Positions 1 to 6,364 of a stretch of DNA of 64,000 nucleotides are shown in pieces. How positions within the stretch are numbered: position 1 is the stretch's first letter; every line of letters begins with the position of its first letter. The DNA is from Robinsoniella peoriensis (GTDB taxonomy: Bacteria > Bacillota > Clostridia > Lachnospirales > Lachnospiraceae): positions 367,107 to 431,106 of the forward strand of contig NZ_JTGN01000005.1 in assembly GCF_000797495.1 (NCBI RefSeq), given 5' to 3'. The notes below the pieces were generated by a model. The model did no database searches. It was not told the origin of the DNA and was given only the letters and a program-made list of their open reading frames with translations. The position numbers and the translations under genes were made by a program.

Positions 1-469
1 CCTGACTGTAAAGATACAAAACCGACAGCTGCTCTTCCGGCAGTTTCCGGAAACATTCCATTAAATAATTGCACTTTTGAAAAGTATGAGGGGTCAGTCC
101 CGGATAAATCACAGGTGTATCCGAAATTAGTTTCAGATCTCTTAAATTCTCATAAGTTTTTTTGCCAAAGCAAACAAAAAACTCCAGCCATTTTCCATCC
201 GGATTTACCATGGTTGTATGCTTCCTGCCCGGCAGCCTCTGTATGTAAGCTCCCGGTTCCAGATCATATTCATATCCCTCTGAATCCGTATAACTCCCCG
301 ATCCGTCCAGCAGCAAAAATGCACCATAGTGTTCAAAAACAAGACCACTTTGAGAAAAACCTGCATTTGGTTTATGCAGGAAACCACAGCTTAAAACGCC
401 GTCCTGGGGACTGTGGGTAATATTATAATGCATCGTTTGATTGCGGTACAACCGCTCCGGTATTTTCAT
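1..469 (-). CDS. AraC-family transcriptional regulator, N-terminal part (runs off the left edge)
   Basis: This frame is open from the window edge to an ATG at 469 on the minus strand. It reads MKIPERLYRNQTMHYNI and continues through a cupin-like sensor domain (FEHYGAFLLLDGSG, then LEPGAYIQRLPGRKH). This arrangement is typical of the arabinose-binding-like N-terminus of AraC regulators. The HTH half would lie outside the window. An AGGA sits 8 nt before the chosen ATG. In-frame ATGs at 502, 526 and 538 would extend the protein but have no ribosome binding site. The gene is divergent from the UroD-family gene at 616, so it probably controls it (inference). Only about 156 codons are visible, so effector and target cannot be judged. 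Confidence 0.75.
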   Translation of the reverse strand, partial: MKIPERLYRNQTMHYNITHSPQDGVLSCGFLHKPNAGFSQSGLVFEHYGAFLLLDGSGSYTDSEGYEYDLEPGAYIQRLPGRKHTTMVNPDGKWLEFFVCFGKKTYENLRDLKLISDTPVIYPGLTPHTFQKCNYLMECFRKLPEEQLSVLYLYSQ

Positions 470-615
470 CTCCTTCGTCCTTTCTATTTCCAAAAATGAC
501 ATGCCCAGACCAATAATCCCATTCATATTCTTAATCATATATGCTAACATGTGGATAAGTCAATAACAAAAAAGAAAAGAAAAATATTGTGAAAGGAATA
601 TAAACAGGTGCTGAT

Positions 616-1686
616 ATGACAAAAAGAGAAAACTTAATCGCTATGCTAAAGGGTAAACCTTACCAGGAGGTGCCCGTAGAATTTAATTTATGCCCGGAAC
701 TAGTGGCGACCTATCATGAAAAAACAGGAAGTGACCTGAGCTATATGGAGTATTTCCAGATGCCCTGGCGCTATGTGGATGATATCGCCATCAAAGAAAA
801 TCCGGAACAGTTTCTTAAATATTATCCCTATGGATTGAAAGAAGGATCTAAAATCGATGTATGGGGAATTGCACATGAACCAGGCAGTGCCGCTGCCAAG
901 CATATGACAAGAATGCGCTATCCGCTTAGTCTGACAGAGGATTTGGAAGAAGTTAAGGATTACACTTTTCCCGATTTCGCTGCAGGCAATGCATCCCATC
1001 AGCCAGAACAGGTTAAAACAATCCATAAACAGGGACTGGCTGCTGTAGGCAGTATGCAGGTGACTATCTGGGAAACATCCTGGTACATCCGGGGTATGGA
1101 AAATCTCATGTCTGATATGATCTGTGATCCGGAAATTGCTTCTTTCATTTTTGACAAAGTCACGGCACAGGCGCAGATTCGTGCCAGGTCTTTTGCCCTG
1201 GCAGGTGTGGATATCATTTACCTGGGTGACGATATTGGGATGCAGCACACCCAGATGATGAGTGAAGATCTCTATTGCGAATGGATTTTACCGCGCCTGA
1301 AGAAAGTAATTCAGACAATCCGTTCCGTTAATCCGGAAATTATTATATTTTACCACAGCTGTGGGTATGTTACCCCTTTTATCCCCTATCTGATCGAAGC
1401 AGGAATTGATGTTCTGAATCCTATTCAAAGCGAATGCATGGACTTTCAGGAAATTTTTCAAAAATATGGCGGGAAGATTGGATTCCATGGCACCATTGGG
1501 ACCCAGACCACCATGCCCTTTGCCTCCCCGCAGGAAGTGAAAGCAACCGCCATCCATTTACTGGATATTGCCGGCAAAACCGGCAGGCTCTTTTTGGCAC
1601 CTACCCATATGCTGGAGCCGGAGGTACCCTGGGAAAATATCACGGCATATGTAGAAGCATGCAGAAATTATACTCTGCAATTTTAG
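616..1686 (+). CDS. Uroporphyrinogen decarboxylase (URO-D) superfamily protein
   Basis: A 356-residue protein with the whole-length (beta/alpha)8 layout of the URO-D superfamily, which includes HemE and the corrinoid methyltransferases MtaA and CmuA. Visible marks are the start MTKRENLIAMLKGKP, a central FYHSCGYVTPFIPYLIEAG segment carrying the His-x-Cys pair used for zinc in MtaA-type enzymes, and a C-terminal FLAPTHMLEPEVPWENI. The position where MtaA has its third zinc ligand, a cysteine, appears to be Thr, so methyltransferase activity is uncertain. It is unlikely to be HemE because no haem genes are nearby. An AGGTG lies 7 nt upstream of the ATG. It is divergent from an AraC regulator. 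Family is confident; substrate is unknown. Confidence 0.8.
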   Translation: MTKRENLIAMLKGKPYQEVPVEFNLCPELVATYHEKTGSDLSYMEYFQMPWRYVDDIAIKENPEQFLKYYPYGLKEGSKIDVWGIAHEPGSAAAKHMTRMRYPLSLTEDLEEVKDYTFPDFAAGNASHQPEQVKTIHKQGLAAVGSMQVTIWETSWYIRGMENLMSDMICDPEIASFIFDKVTAQAQIRARSFALAGVDIIYLGDDIGMQHTQMMSEDLYCEWILPRLKKVIQTIRSVNPEIIIFYHSCGYVTPFIPYLIEAGIDVLNPIQSECMDFQEIFQKYGGKIGFHGTIGTQTTMPFASPQEVKATAIHLLDIAGKTGRLFLAPTHMLEPEVPWENITAYVEACRNYTLQF

Positions 1687-1823
1687 TATATTTTTGAAAG
1701 CATTGTCGGCTACAGTGGTTACCTTTTAGGTATTATCGGATATTATAATTAGGCTTTTTTGCTTAAATGTATCGTTTTTTTAACTTCAGGCAAAATATCT
1801 CTTACGACACCAGTAAAAAATGC

Positions 1824-1888
1824 AAAAAAGAATCGTTTAGTCTGACTGCGTGCTAAAAATCACGTTCAGACAAAACGACTCTTTTTTA
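1824..1888. terminator. Bidirectional rho-independent terminator
   Basis: The arms AAAAAAGAATCGTTTAGTCTGA (first 20 nt from 1824) and its partner ending CTCTTTTTT at 1888 form a long stem with two small mismatches and an 18-nt loop. The outer A and T runs let it act on both strands. It lies between the convergent URO-D gene (ends 1686) and the VOC gene (ends 1937). Confidence 0.8.
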
Positions 1889-1936
1889 TTTTTACTTTTA
1901 TTTTCTTTTATTTTTCTTTTATTTTCTTTTTTCCCA

Positions 1937-2356
1937 TTAATCCTCTCGGTAAGTGTCCAGACAGAACGGATGCCCCGCAGGATCAAACAGCGTTCTGGAA
2001 TCCTCGAAAAATATCTCTTCCGCCAGCCTTGCTCCACAAAGCACAGCATAGCTGATTGCTTCTTCCAAGTCTTCCACTTCTAGATCAAAGTGTATCATTT
2101 GTCCCTGTTTTCCAGCTTTCCACGGCCAGACCGGAGATTCATACCCCTCAACCTCCTGAAATGCCATCACATTTCCCTGGGAAGAGGTGATGGCAGACGT
2201 CCCATTCTGCGCCGGATGCGAGAGATTCCATCCAAGCAGTCTGCTATAAAATTCCGAAAGTACTTTAGCGCCTCCCATACCACAGTCCATCACAATAGGC
2301 CCCATTTTAATATTGGGTCTGTTTTTCTCCATATCAGATTCTTTTAATAGTTCCAT
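1937..2356 (-). CDS. VOC (glyoxalase/bleomycin-resistance) superfamily protein
   Basis: A 139-residue protein beginning MELLKESDMEKNRPN, with one or two beta-alpha-beta-beta-beta units of the vicinal oxygen chelate fold: GPIVMDCGMGGAKVLSEFYS, MIHFDLEVEDLEEAI and the closing FDPAGHPFCLDT, the usual C-terminal signature. His and Glu metal positions are partly visible (MIHFDLEV). The start at 2356 is chosen because GAGGAG lies 6 nt upstream; an in-frame ATG at 2374 has no such site. It stands alone between a terminator and the 3.1-kb palindromic element. Members include glyoxalases, antibiotic-binding proteins and dioxygenases; the substrate cannot be read from sequence. Its leader shares 28 identical bases with the aldolase gene at 8565. 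Confidence 0.8.
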   Translation of the reverse strand: MELLKESDMEKNRPNIKMGPIVMDCGMGGAKVLSEFYSRLLGWNLSHPAQNGTSAITSSQGNVMAFQEVEGYESPVWPWKAGKQGQMIHFDLEVEDLEEAISYAVLCGARLAEEIFFEDSRTLFDPAGHPFCLDTYRED

Positions 2357-2372
2357 ACTGATCTCCTCTTTC
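2345..2372 (-). repeat. 28-bp leader repeat, copy 1 (RBS and start of the VOC gene)
   Basis: The stretch containing GAGGAGATCAGT-ATGGAACTATTA is identical over 28 bp to 8554-8581. Each copy spans the ribosome binding site, start codon and first three codons (MELL) of a gene, although the two proteins are unrelated. Confidence 0.8.
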
Positions 2373-2480
2373 ATTTTTTATTCATATATGATCTCTACTA
2401 CATATTTTTACTTAAATGAATTCTCAACCACACTCTTATGCGTCATTACTTGAACTTGAGACTCACTCCAGGTTTATTAT

Positions 2481-3019
2481 ATTTGGGTTTAGCTGATTAA
2501 TGACGCTTTGTAGATGTAGGTAGTGTACGGAAAGAGAAGGGGACGGAATATGTTTTTCATTCTGTAATCAGAAAAAGGAGCAAACTTCCAACTTCTTTTA
2601 CACAAACAGCCGAAACATACTGCGCAGTATCCAAAAACGAACTGCCTGCCACAGCCCAGGGGTTCCAATCTGCTGAGAAAACCAGCTTTGTATCAACGAA
2701 TGCGATCTCGGAAAGATGGGTGTGGGAAACTGGTATGGGCGGAGGAAGCGTAGAGCAGAGCTGAGTATTTACTTACCTTTTCGAAATGTTTTTTGGCGGA
2801 TAGTATTCGACTGGCTCCCATCGGATACTAAGCGGGTACTGAACCGAGAAATGCATCAGGATTTCTCGGTGAATACCCGCGTGCCGCCAAAAAGCGCTTC
2901 GGAAAGGTTAGAAAATACCAGTTCTGCGGCCAGCTGACGGAGCCCATGCCAGTTTCCCACACCCATCTTTCCGTACACTACCTACATCTACAAAGCGTCT
3001 TCCTCAGCTAAACCCAAAT
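2481..3019. repeat. Palindromic structured unit A
   Basis: A 539-bp non-coding unit. Its terminal repeats pair perfectly over 34 nt (2502-2535 with 2966-2999) and start with ATTTGGGTTTAGCTGA. A second arm at 2709-2740 pairs with 2942-2973 at 31 of 32 positions, competing for part of the same right arm. Between these arms lies the core hairpin 2776-2907. A stretch near 2620-2690 (CCAAAAACGAACTG, then GCTGAGAAAACCAGC) recurs in unit B in both orientations. Short reading frames cross it but nothing resembles a protein family. Confidence 0.75.
2776..2907 (+). ncRNA. Core hairpin of unit A, candidate structured RNA
   Basis: Nested stems: CCTTTTCGAA (2776) with TTCGGAAAGG (to 2907), TTTTTGGCGG (2790) with CCGCCAAAAA (to 2893), GCGGGTA (2832) with TACCCGC (to 2880), and ACCGAGAAAT (2843) with ATTTCTCGGT (to 2870). 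Loops and linkers such as ATAGTATTCGACTGGC and GCATCAGG are invariant between A and B, while stems change on both sides. Strand is a guess; transcription is not shown. Confidence 0.5.
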
Positions 3020-3026
3020 TAAACAA

Positions 3027-3776
3027 TTAAATTGTGAGCCAGTATTCCGCTCCGTCTTTCGTTCTTTCCATAAACCCATACATAACCAAATAGCGCCGTA
3101 AGGTCATATAATCTTCAAAGACCGGCTTCAATATCTCATTTACCTCTTTCTCGCTATAATGCTTTCCCCGATCAAATTCTTCTGCTATTTTTCCTAAAAT
3201 AACAATCTTTTTCTTTTCTTTTGGGGAGAAGTTTTTTAATACTAAAGGTGAAAGGGTTTTGAAAGATGTTTCTAAAATGTGTCGCTTTTCCTGTTCTGTA
3301 ATCAGATACCGGTCATCTACGTAAATTGCTTTGTCGTGAATGGGAATAAAGGCATTCTCATTTTCAGCATGTTCTTCAAACACCTGTTCATAAATAGCAA
3401 GATATAATCTGGCCTGTTTTGCTTTTTCCCGAAATGTAAATCTCTGGCGTCTGACCGTAGAATCGGAAATACCGGATTTTTTTGCAATTTCACCGTCTGT
3501 CAATCCCGCATAAAATAACGTCATAAGTTCTCTTTGATTTTTCGTTAATGTATTGTACTTCGTGTCTGAATTTACCAGCTGAGCAAAGTTACTCTTATGC
3601 TCTGCTGCAATATGTTTTGCCACCGCGTGTTCCGCCACATAAAAATGACCTCCAATTGAAAAAATCTGCCCTTCCTGGAAAGTCTGATCACAATAAATAC
3701 AGACATAGGCATCTTTTTCTTTGTCAAACTGATATCCCTTTTTTAACTCTTCCAATGTGAGTTTACCGTAATCCAT
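3027..3776 (-). CDS. DUF2087 transcriptional regulator with zinc-finger-like N-terminus and LuxR-type HTH
   Basis: A 249-residue protein. Residues 20-60 hold a CxxC...H...H pattern (VCIYCDQTF, then AKHIAAEH) like a C2H2 zinc finger. Residues 75-120 hold a LuxR/sigma-like HTH (LTKNQRELMTLFYAGL, GEIAKKSGISDSTVRRQR). Residues 180-245 match DUF2087 (LKNFSPKEKKKIVILGKI ... LRRYLVMYGFMERTKDG). This three-part arrangement is known in Firmicutes regulators, but the ligand and regulon are not established. GGAGGGAATT precedes the ATG. It lies inside the composite element, its stop codon only 8 bp from the end of unit A, so it is cargo or a controller of the element. Base composition is more AT-rich than in the flanking catabolic genes. 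Confidence 0.8.
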   Translation of the reverse strand: MDYGKLTLEELKKGYQFDKEKDAYVCIYCDQTFQEGQIFSIGGHFYVAEHAVAKHIAAEHKSNFAQLVNSDTKYNTLTKNQRELMTLFYAGLTDGEIAKKSGISDSTVRRQRFTFREKAKQARLYLAIYEQVFEEHAENENAFIPIHDKAIYVDDRYLITEQEKRHILETSFKTLSPLVLKNFSPKEKKKIVILGKIAEEFDRGKHYSEKEVNEILKPVFEDYMTLRRYLVMYGFMERTKDGAEYWLTI

Positions 3777-3930
3777 AATTCCCTCCTGTTCTATTTTTTT
3801 ATAAACTCAATATAACATTGTTTATAGAAATTGTAAACATATTTTATTTTTCTATAATTATATTTCCAGAACAATGAATTGCAGAATGCAGAACAAGCCT
3901 ATAACTACTGTTGCAGACTTGGCTTGATTT

Positions 3931-4045
3931 AAATCTTAATCTTAAATTTTAATCTTTCATCTTAATCTTAAATCTTTATCCTAAATCTTTATCTTAGACC
4001 TTTATCTTAGATCTTTATCTTAGATCTTTATCTTAGATCTTTATC
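3931..4045. repeat. AT-rich 13-bp tandem repeat
   Basis: A perfect 13-bp period (ATCTTTATCTTAG) is seen about four times from 3990 to 4045, with degenerate copies (AATCTTAAATCTTT) back to about 3931. It lies in the gap between the two cargo genes of the composite element, so it could affect transcription or be slippage-prone. It is not a CRISPR array because it has no spacers. Confidence 0.8.
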
Positions 4046-4056
4046 AATTGAGTCTA

Positions 4057-4797
4057 TCACAATTCATCATTTTGCTGATCAATCATCCACTCTATCCAAT
4101 TAGAAAATTCCGTTGCAAGATGTTTTTCATGTTCTCGGATGATACCTTTTGGACAAATTGCGGGGAATTCTACTAATAACCGTACCTTTACTCCTGCCCG
4201 CGTATTTTTAAACTGGTGCCGCACACCGCCTATGACAGTACCGTCCCGTAACTTTGCTATTCCCACGGATTGATGAGAGTATTTTTTATTTCGAGGCTCT
4301 CTGATTCCCTGTTCATCTCCAAATGTTATAAAGAATTGCACAGGTACAGGTGCAATACCCGTAGTCTCTATCACCTCAAGTGTACCATTTTTATCTGGTT
4401 TCAAAACGTAGTGATCCGGGCATGCGGATAAATTAATCTTACGATACTTTCCCTTTGGCTGCAGCATTAATTCATCTAGAAATTCACTTAACTTTTCAGC
4501 TGTGATACCATCAATATAGATGATCGTAAGTGCATGACGGCGTCTGCTGCCGGAGATTCTGCCTGCAAATTTCATTGCAATTTCCCCAATTTTTAATTTC
4601 CTTCTAAGTATCCGTATCATATCCTGATAGGAATATTGCATTTTTTTGTCCGTTAATAACTTATTCATTTCATCCGCATCATTCATAAAAGGTAAGTCTA
4701 GTTTCAAATTACGGATAACTTTTTTTATTCTCTTTAATTTCCATGCGTCCAGTTCTGCTTTTAATATTACTTTACCATCTATCACAATCTTCATCAT
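4057..4797 (-). CDS. Hypothetical protein carried in the composite element
   Basis: I do not recognise this 246-residue protein. The ATG at 4797 has AGGAGG 7 nt upstream, so it is a real, well-initiated gene. Residues 1-100 are basic and helical (KLKRIKKVIRNLK, MIRILRRKLKIG, RISGSRRRHAL), suggesting nucleic-acid or membrane-surface binding. The C-terminal half is more mixed, with a motif-rich part (SACPDHYVLKPD, TTGIAPVPVQFFITFGDEQGI, KYSHQSVGIAKLRDGTVIGGVRHQF). No signal peptide or membrane segment is seen. It reads in the same direction as the DUF2087 regulator and is upstream of it, separated by the tandem repeat. The location just inside unit B makes it the likeliest functional cargo of the element. 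Function unknown. Confidence 0.7.
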   Translation of the reverse strand: MMKIVIDGKVILKAELDAWKLKRIKKVIRNLKLDLPFMNDADEMNKLLTDKKMQYSYQDMIRILRRKLKIGEIAMKFAGRISGSRRRHALTIIYIDGITAEKLSEFLDELMLQPKGKYRKINLSACPDHYVLKPDKNGTLEVIETTGIAPVPVQFFITFGDEQGIREPRNKKYSHQSVGIAKLRDGTVIGGVRHQFKNTRAGVKVRLLVEFPAICPKGIIREHEKHLATEFSNWIEWMIDQQNDEL

Positions 4798-4878
4798 CCC
4801 GGATCCTCCTATTTATATCCTATTACGTTTGAACGTGTCTGAAACAGCCTTGTACTACAGCGTACAATTTTATCTTAC

Positions 4879-5594
4879 ATTTGGGTTTAGCTGAGGAAGG
4901 GGACGCTTTGTAGATGGAAGTAGTGCGCGAAAAGATGGGTGTGGGAAACTGGCATGGGCTCCGTCAGCTGGCCGCAGAACTGGTTTTCTCAGCCGAGTCG
5001 AGACCCCGTGGCTGTGACCAGCTGTTCGTTTTTGGATTCAGCAGAGTGTGTTGCGGCAGTTCAGTATGAATTGGGAGAAATAAGTTTAATTTTACTTGCT
5101 TTCCTATCACAGAAGTAACTGGATGTAAGTACTATAACCATAAATATACTGTATTAGAATGAAGAATCCCACTACAGTGATAAGATCAAGCTGCTTTCAG
5201 CCAATCACGTCCAGCATGCCACAACCCCAGGGTCACACCATGCTGAGAAAACCAGCTTTGTATCAATAAACTGCATCCCGGAAAGAGAAGGGGGCGGACC
5301 ATGGCAGGCGTTTGGAAGGCGTATAGCAGATCTGAGCATTTACTTACCTTGCCGGAGTGTTTTTTGGCGTATAGTATTCGACTGGCTCCCATCGGATACT
5401 AAGCGGGCAGTGAGCTGCGAAATGCATCAGGATTTCGGAGCGAATGCCCGCGTGCCGCCAAAAAGCGCTCTGGGAAGGTTAGAAAATGCCAGTTCTGCGG
5501 TAAGCCTTCCAAACGCCTGCCATGGTCCGCCCCCTTCTCTTTTCGCGCACTACTTCCATCTACAAAGCGTCCCCTTCCTCAGCTAAACCCCAAT
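4879..5594. repeat. Palindromic structured unit B
   Basis: A 716-bp non-coding unit with a perfect 53-bp terminal inverted repeat (4883-4935 with 5538-5590). A second arm, 5280-5320, pairs with 5504-5544 at 40 of 41 positions. The right half (about 5200-5594) is a full copy in the same orientation as unit A. The left half (4879 to about 5060) looks like an inverted copy of an A-type unit that has lost its core hairpin between two CCAG-containing short repeats. Bases 4931-4983 are the exact reverse complement of 2918-2970 in unit A. Confidence 0.75.
5347..5478 (+). ncRNA. Core hairpin of unit B, candidate structured RNA
   Basis: Same fold as 2776-2907 with compensatory changes: CCTTGCCGGAG (5347) with CTCTGGGAAGG (to 5478), and GCGGGCA (5403) with TGCCCGC (to 5451), where unit A has GCGGGTA with TACCCGC. 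The inner stem GC-CGAAAT with ATTTCG-GC also differs from A on both sides. Loops GCATCAGG and ATAGTATTCGACTGGC are unchanged. Strand is a guess. Confidence 0.5.
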
Positions 5595-5609
5595 ATAATA
5601 AACCTGCTT

Positions 5610-6212
5610 CTACCTAAAACCAATAACTCTCAGTATATATTTTTTTAATTCAGAAAAGGATGCCGCATTTATTTCCAGAGAAGGATCAAATATACTAGAC
5701 ATACCATTTACGACAAAGGCTGCTGCCAGCTCCGTGTCTTTTACATCAAAAAGTGCTTCCTCACAGCCTTGATCAATGAAATTACGGACGGATTCCCTCA
5801 TTTTTTCTGTAATTTTATCTGATAAAACAGAATGTCTTTCTGAATGAAAAACACGGTCTGTTCGGTACGGTAACATCTTTTGGCTGTATTTACAAAATGC
5901 ATCTAACAAAGAATCCACTTTTTCTGTAACCGTTAAGCCTTCCTCTTTGAAAATATGATCAAAAGAGCAAAAGCTTTTTTCCACATAATAATTTAGTGCT
6001 TCGTCAAGAAAATCATCTTTTGACTTAAAATAATAATAAAATAACCCAATGGCGACATTTGCTTTTTCCACCACTTGCTGAACACTGATTCCTTTTACAC
6101 CACTTTCCATATAAAGAGCTATCCCAATTTCCAAAAGCTCTTGCCTGCGTATTTCCGGTCTCTTGCTTATCCTTGTAATAATATCATCTCCTCTAAACTG
6201 AATATAGTTCAA
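5610..6212 (-). CDS. TetR-family transcriptional regulator
   Basis: About 190-200 residues. A TetR HTH lies at residues 20-65 (RRQELLEIGIALYMESG, ISVQQVVEKANVAIGLFYYYFKSKDDFL), followed by an all-helical ligand-binding domain. The frame can open with TTG at 6212, but that codon has no ribosome binding site. AGAGGAG at about 6188-6194 is placed for an ATT codon at 6182, giving (M)ITRISKRPE, the usual N-terminus of this subfamily; no ATG, GTG or TTG fits it. Two palindromic sites lie just upstream, so it is probably self-regulated. The stop codon is 3 bp from the end of the composite element. The likely target is unknown. Confidence 0.8.
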   Translation of the reverse strand: MNYIQFRGDDIITRISKRPEIRRQELLEIGIALYMESGVKGISVQQVVEKANVAIGLFYYYFKSKDDFLDEALNYYVEKSFCSFDHIFKEEGLTVTEKVDSLLDAFCKYSQKMLPYRTDRVFHSERHSVLSDKITEKMRESVRNFIDQGCEEALFDVKDTELAAAFVVNGMSSIFDPSLEINAASFSELKKYILRVIGFR

Positions 6213-6236
6213 TTATATCACTGAATTTAATTCAGT
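6197..6236. promoter_or_regulatory. Probable TetR operator pair
   Basis: 6220-6236 is a perfect 17-bp palindrome, ACTGAATTTAATTCAGT. 6197-6213 (ACTGAATATAGTTCAAT) is an imperfect second copy. Both overlap the start region of the TetR gene, as expected for autoregulation. Confidence 0.6.
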
Positions 6237-6298
6237 CAAGTGATTTTAAAATTTTATATAAAGAAAAATAGTATAAAAATTTTCTTACCATAAACAAT

Positions 6299-6332
6299 AG
6301 GCGGTTTTGAAATAGTAATCTCAAAACCGCCT
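6299..6332. terminator. Terminator-like hairpin after the FGGY kinase gene
   Basis: GGCGGTTTTGA (6300-6310) pairs perfectly with TCAAAACCGCC (6321-6331) over a 10-nt loop. The following minus-strand sequence TATTGTTTATGG is only moderately T-rich, so efficiency is uncertain. It lies between the kinase stop (6365) and the TetR promoter. Confidence 0.55.
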
Positions 6333-6364
6333 TCACAGTATAACGTATTAAATTTATGATACTA

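Larger units (their letters stand above)
2469..5606. mobile_element. 3.1-kb composite element with inverted ends, two palindromic units and two cargo genes
   Basis: The outermost ends match in inverted orientation: CAGGTTTATTATATTTGGG from 2469, and its near-exact reverse complement ending at 5606. This match extends 12 bp beyond the terminal repeats of each inner unit. Inside lie unit A (2481-3019), a DUF2087 regulator, a hypothetical gene, and unit B (4879-5594). No transposase or recombinase is encoded, and no clear target-site duplication is seen. The right end abuts the TetR stop codon at 5610. Seen: the inverted ends and the A/B homology. Inferred: that the whole moves or has moved as one unit. 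Confidence 0.6.

Noticed and set aside
205-387. Short minus-strand ORF of 60 codons at the left end
   Set aside because: It is in a different frame from the AraC N-terminal domain, which reads without a break from 469 to the window edge. An apparent frameshift near 340 vanished on recounting the run of five A.
616-1686. Identification of the URO-D protein as HemE
   Set aside because: No haem genes are near and the C-terminal motif (APTHMLEPEVPWENI) fits the uncharacterised AraC-linked subgroup.
2716-2937. 73-codon plus-strand ORF in unit A (VFWRIVFDWLPSDTKR), partly conserved in unit B
   Set aside because: The frame is kept in both units, but changes follow base pairing and not codon positions, and there is no ribosome binding site. 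A structured RNA or DNA explains it better. A tiny peptide is not fully excluded.
3931-4045. CRISPR-like array
   Set aside because: The period is 13 bp with no unique spacers; it is a simple tandem repeat.
5186-5392. 68-codon minus-strand ORF in unit B
   Set aside because: It lies across the palindromic arm and core hairpin, has no ribosome binding site and no homologue in unit A.
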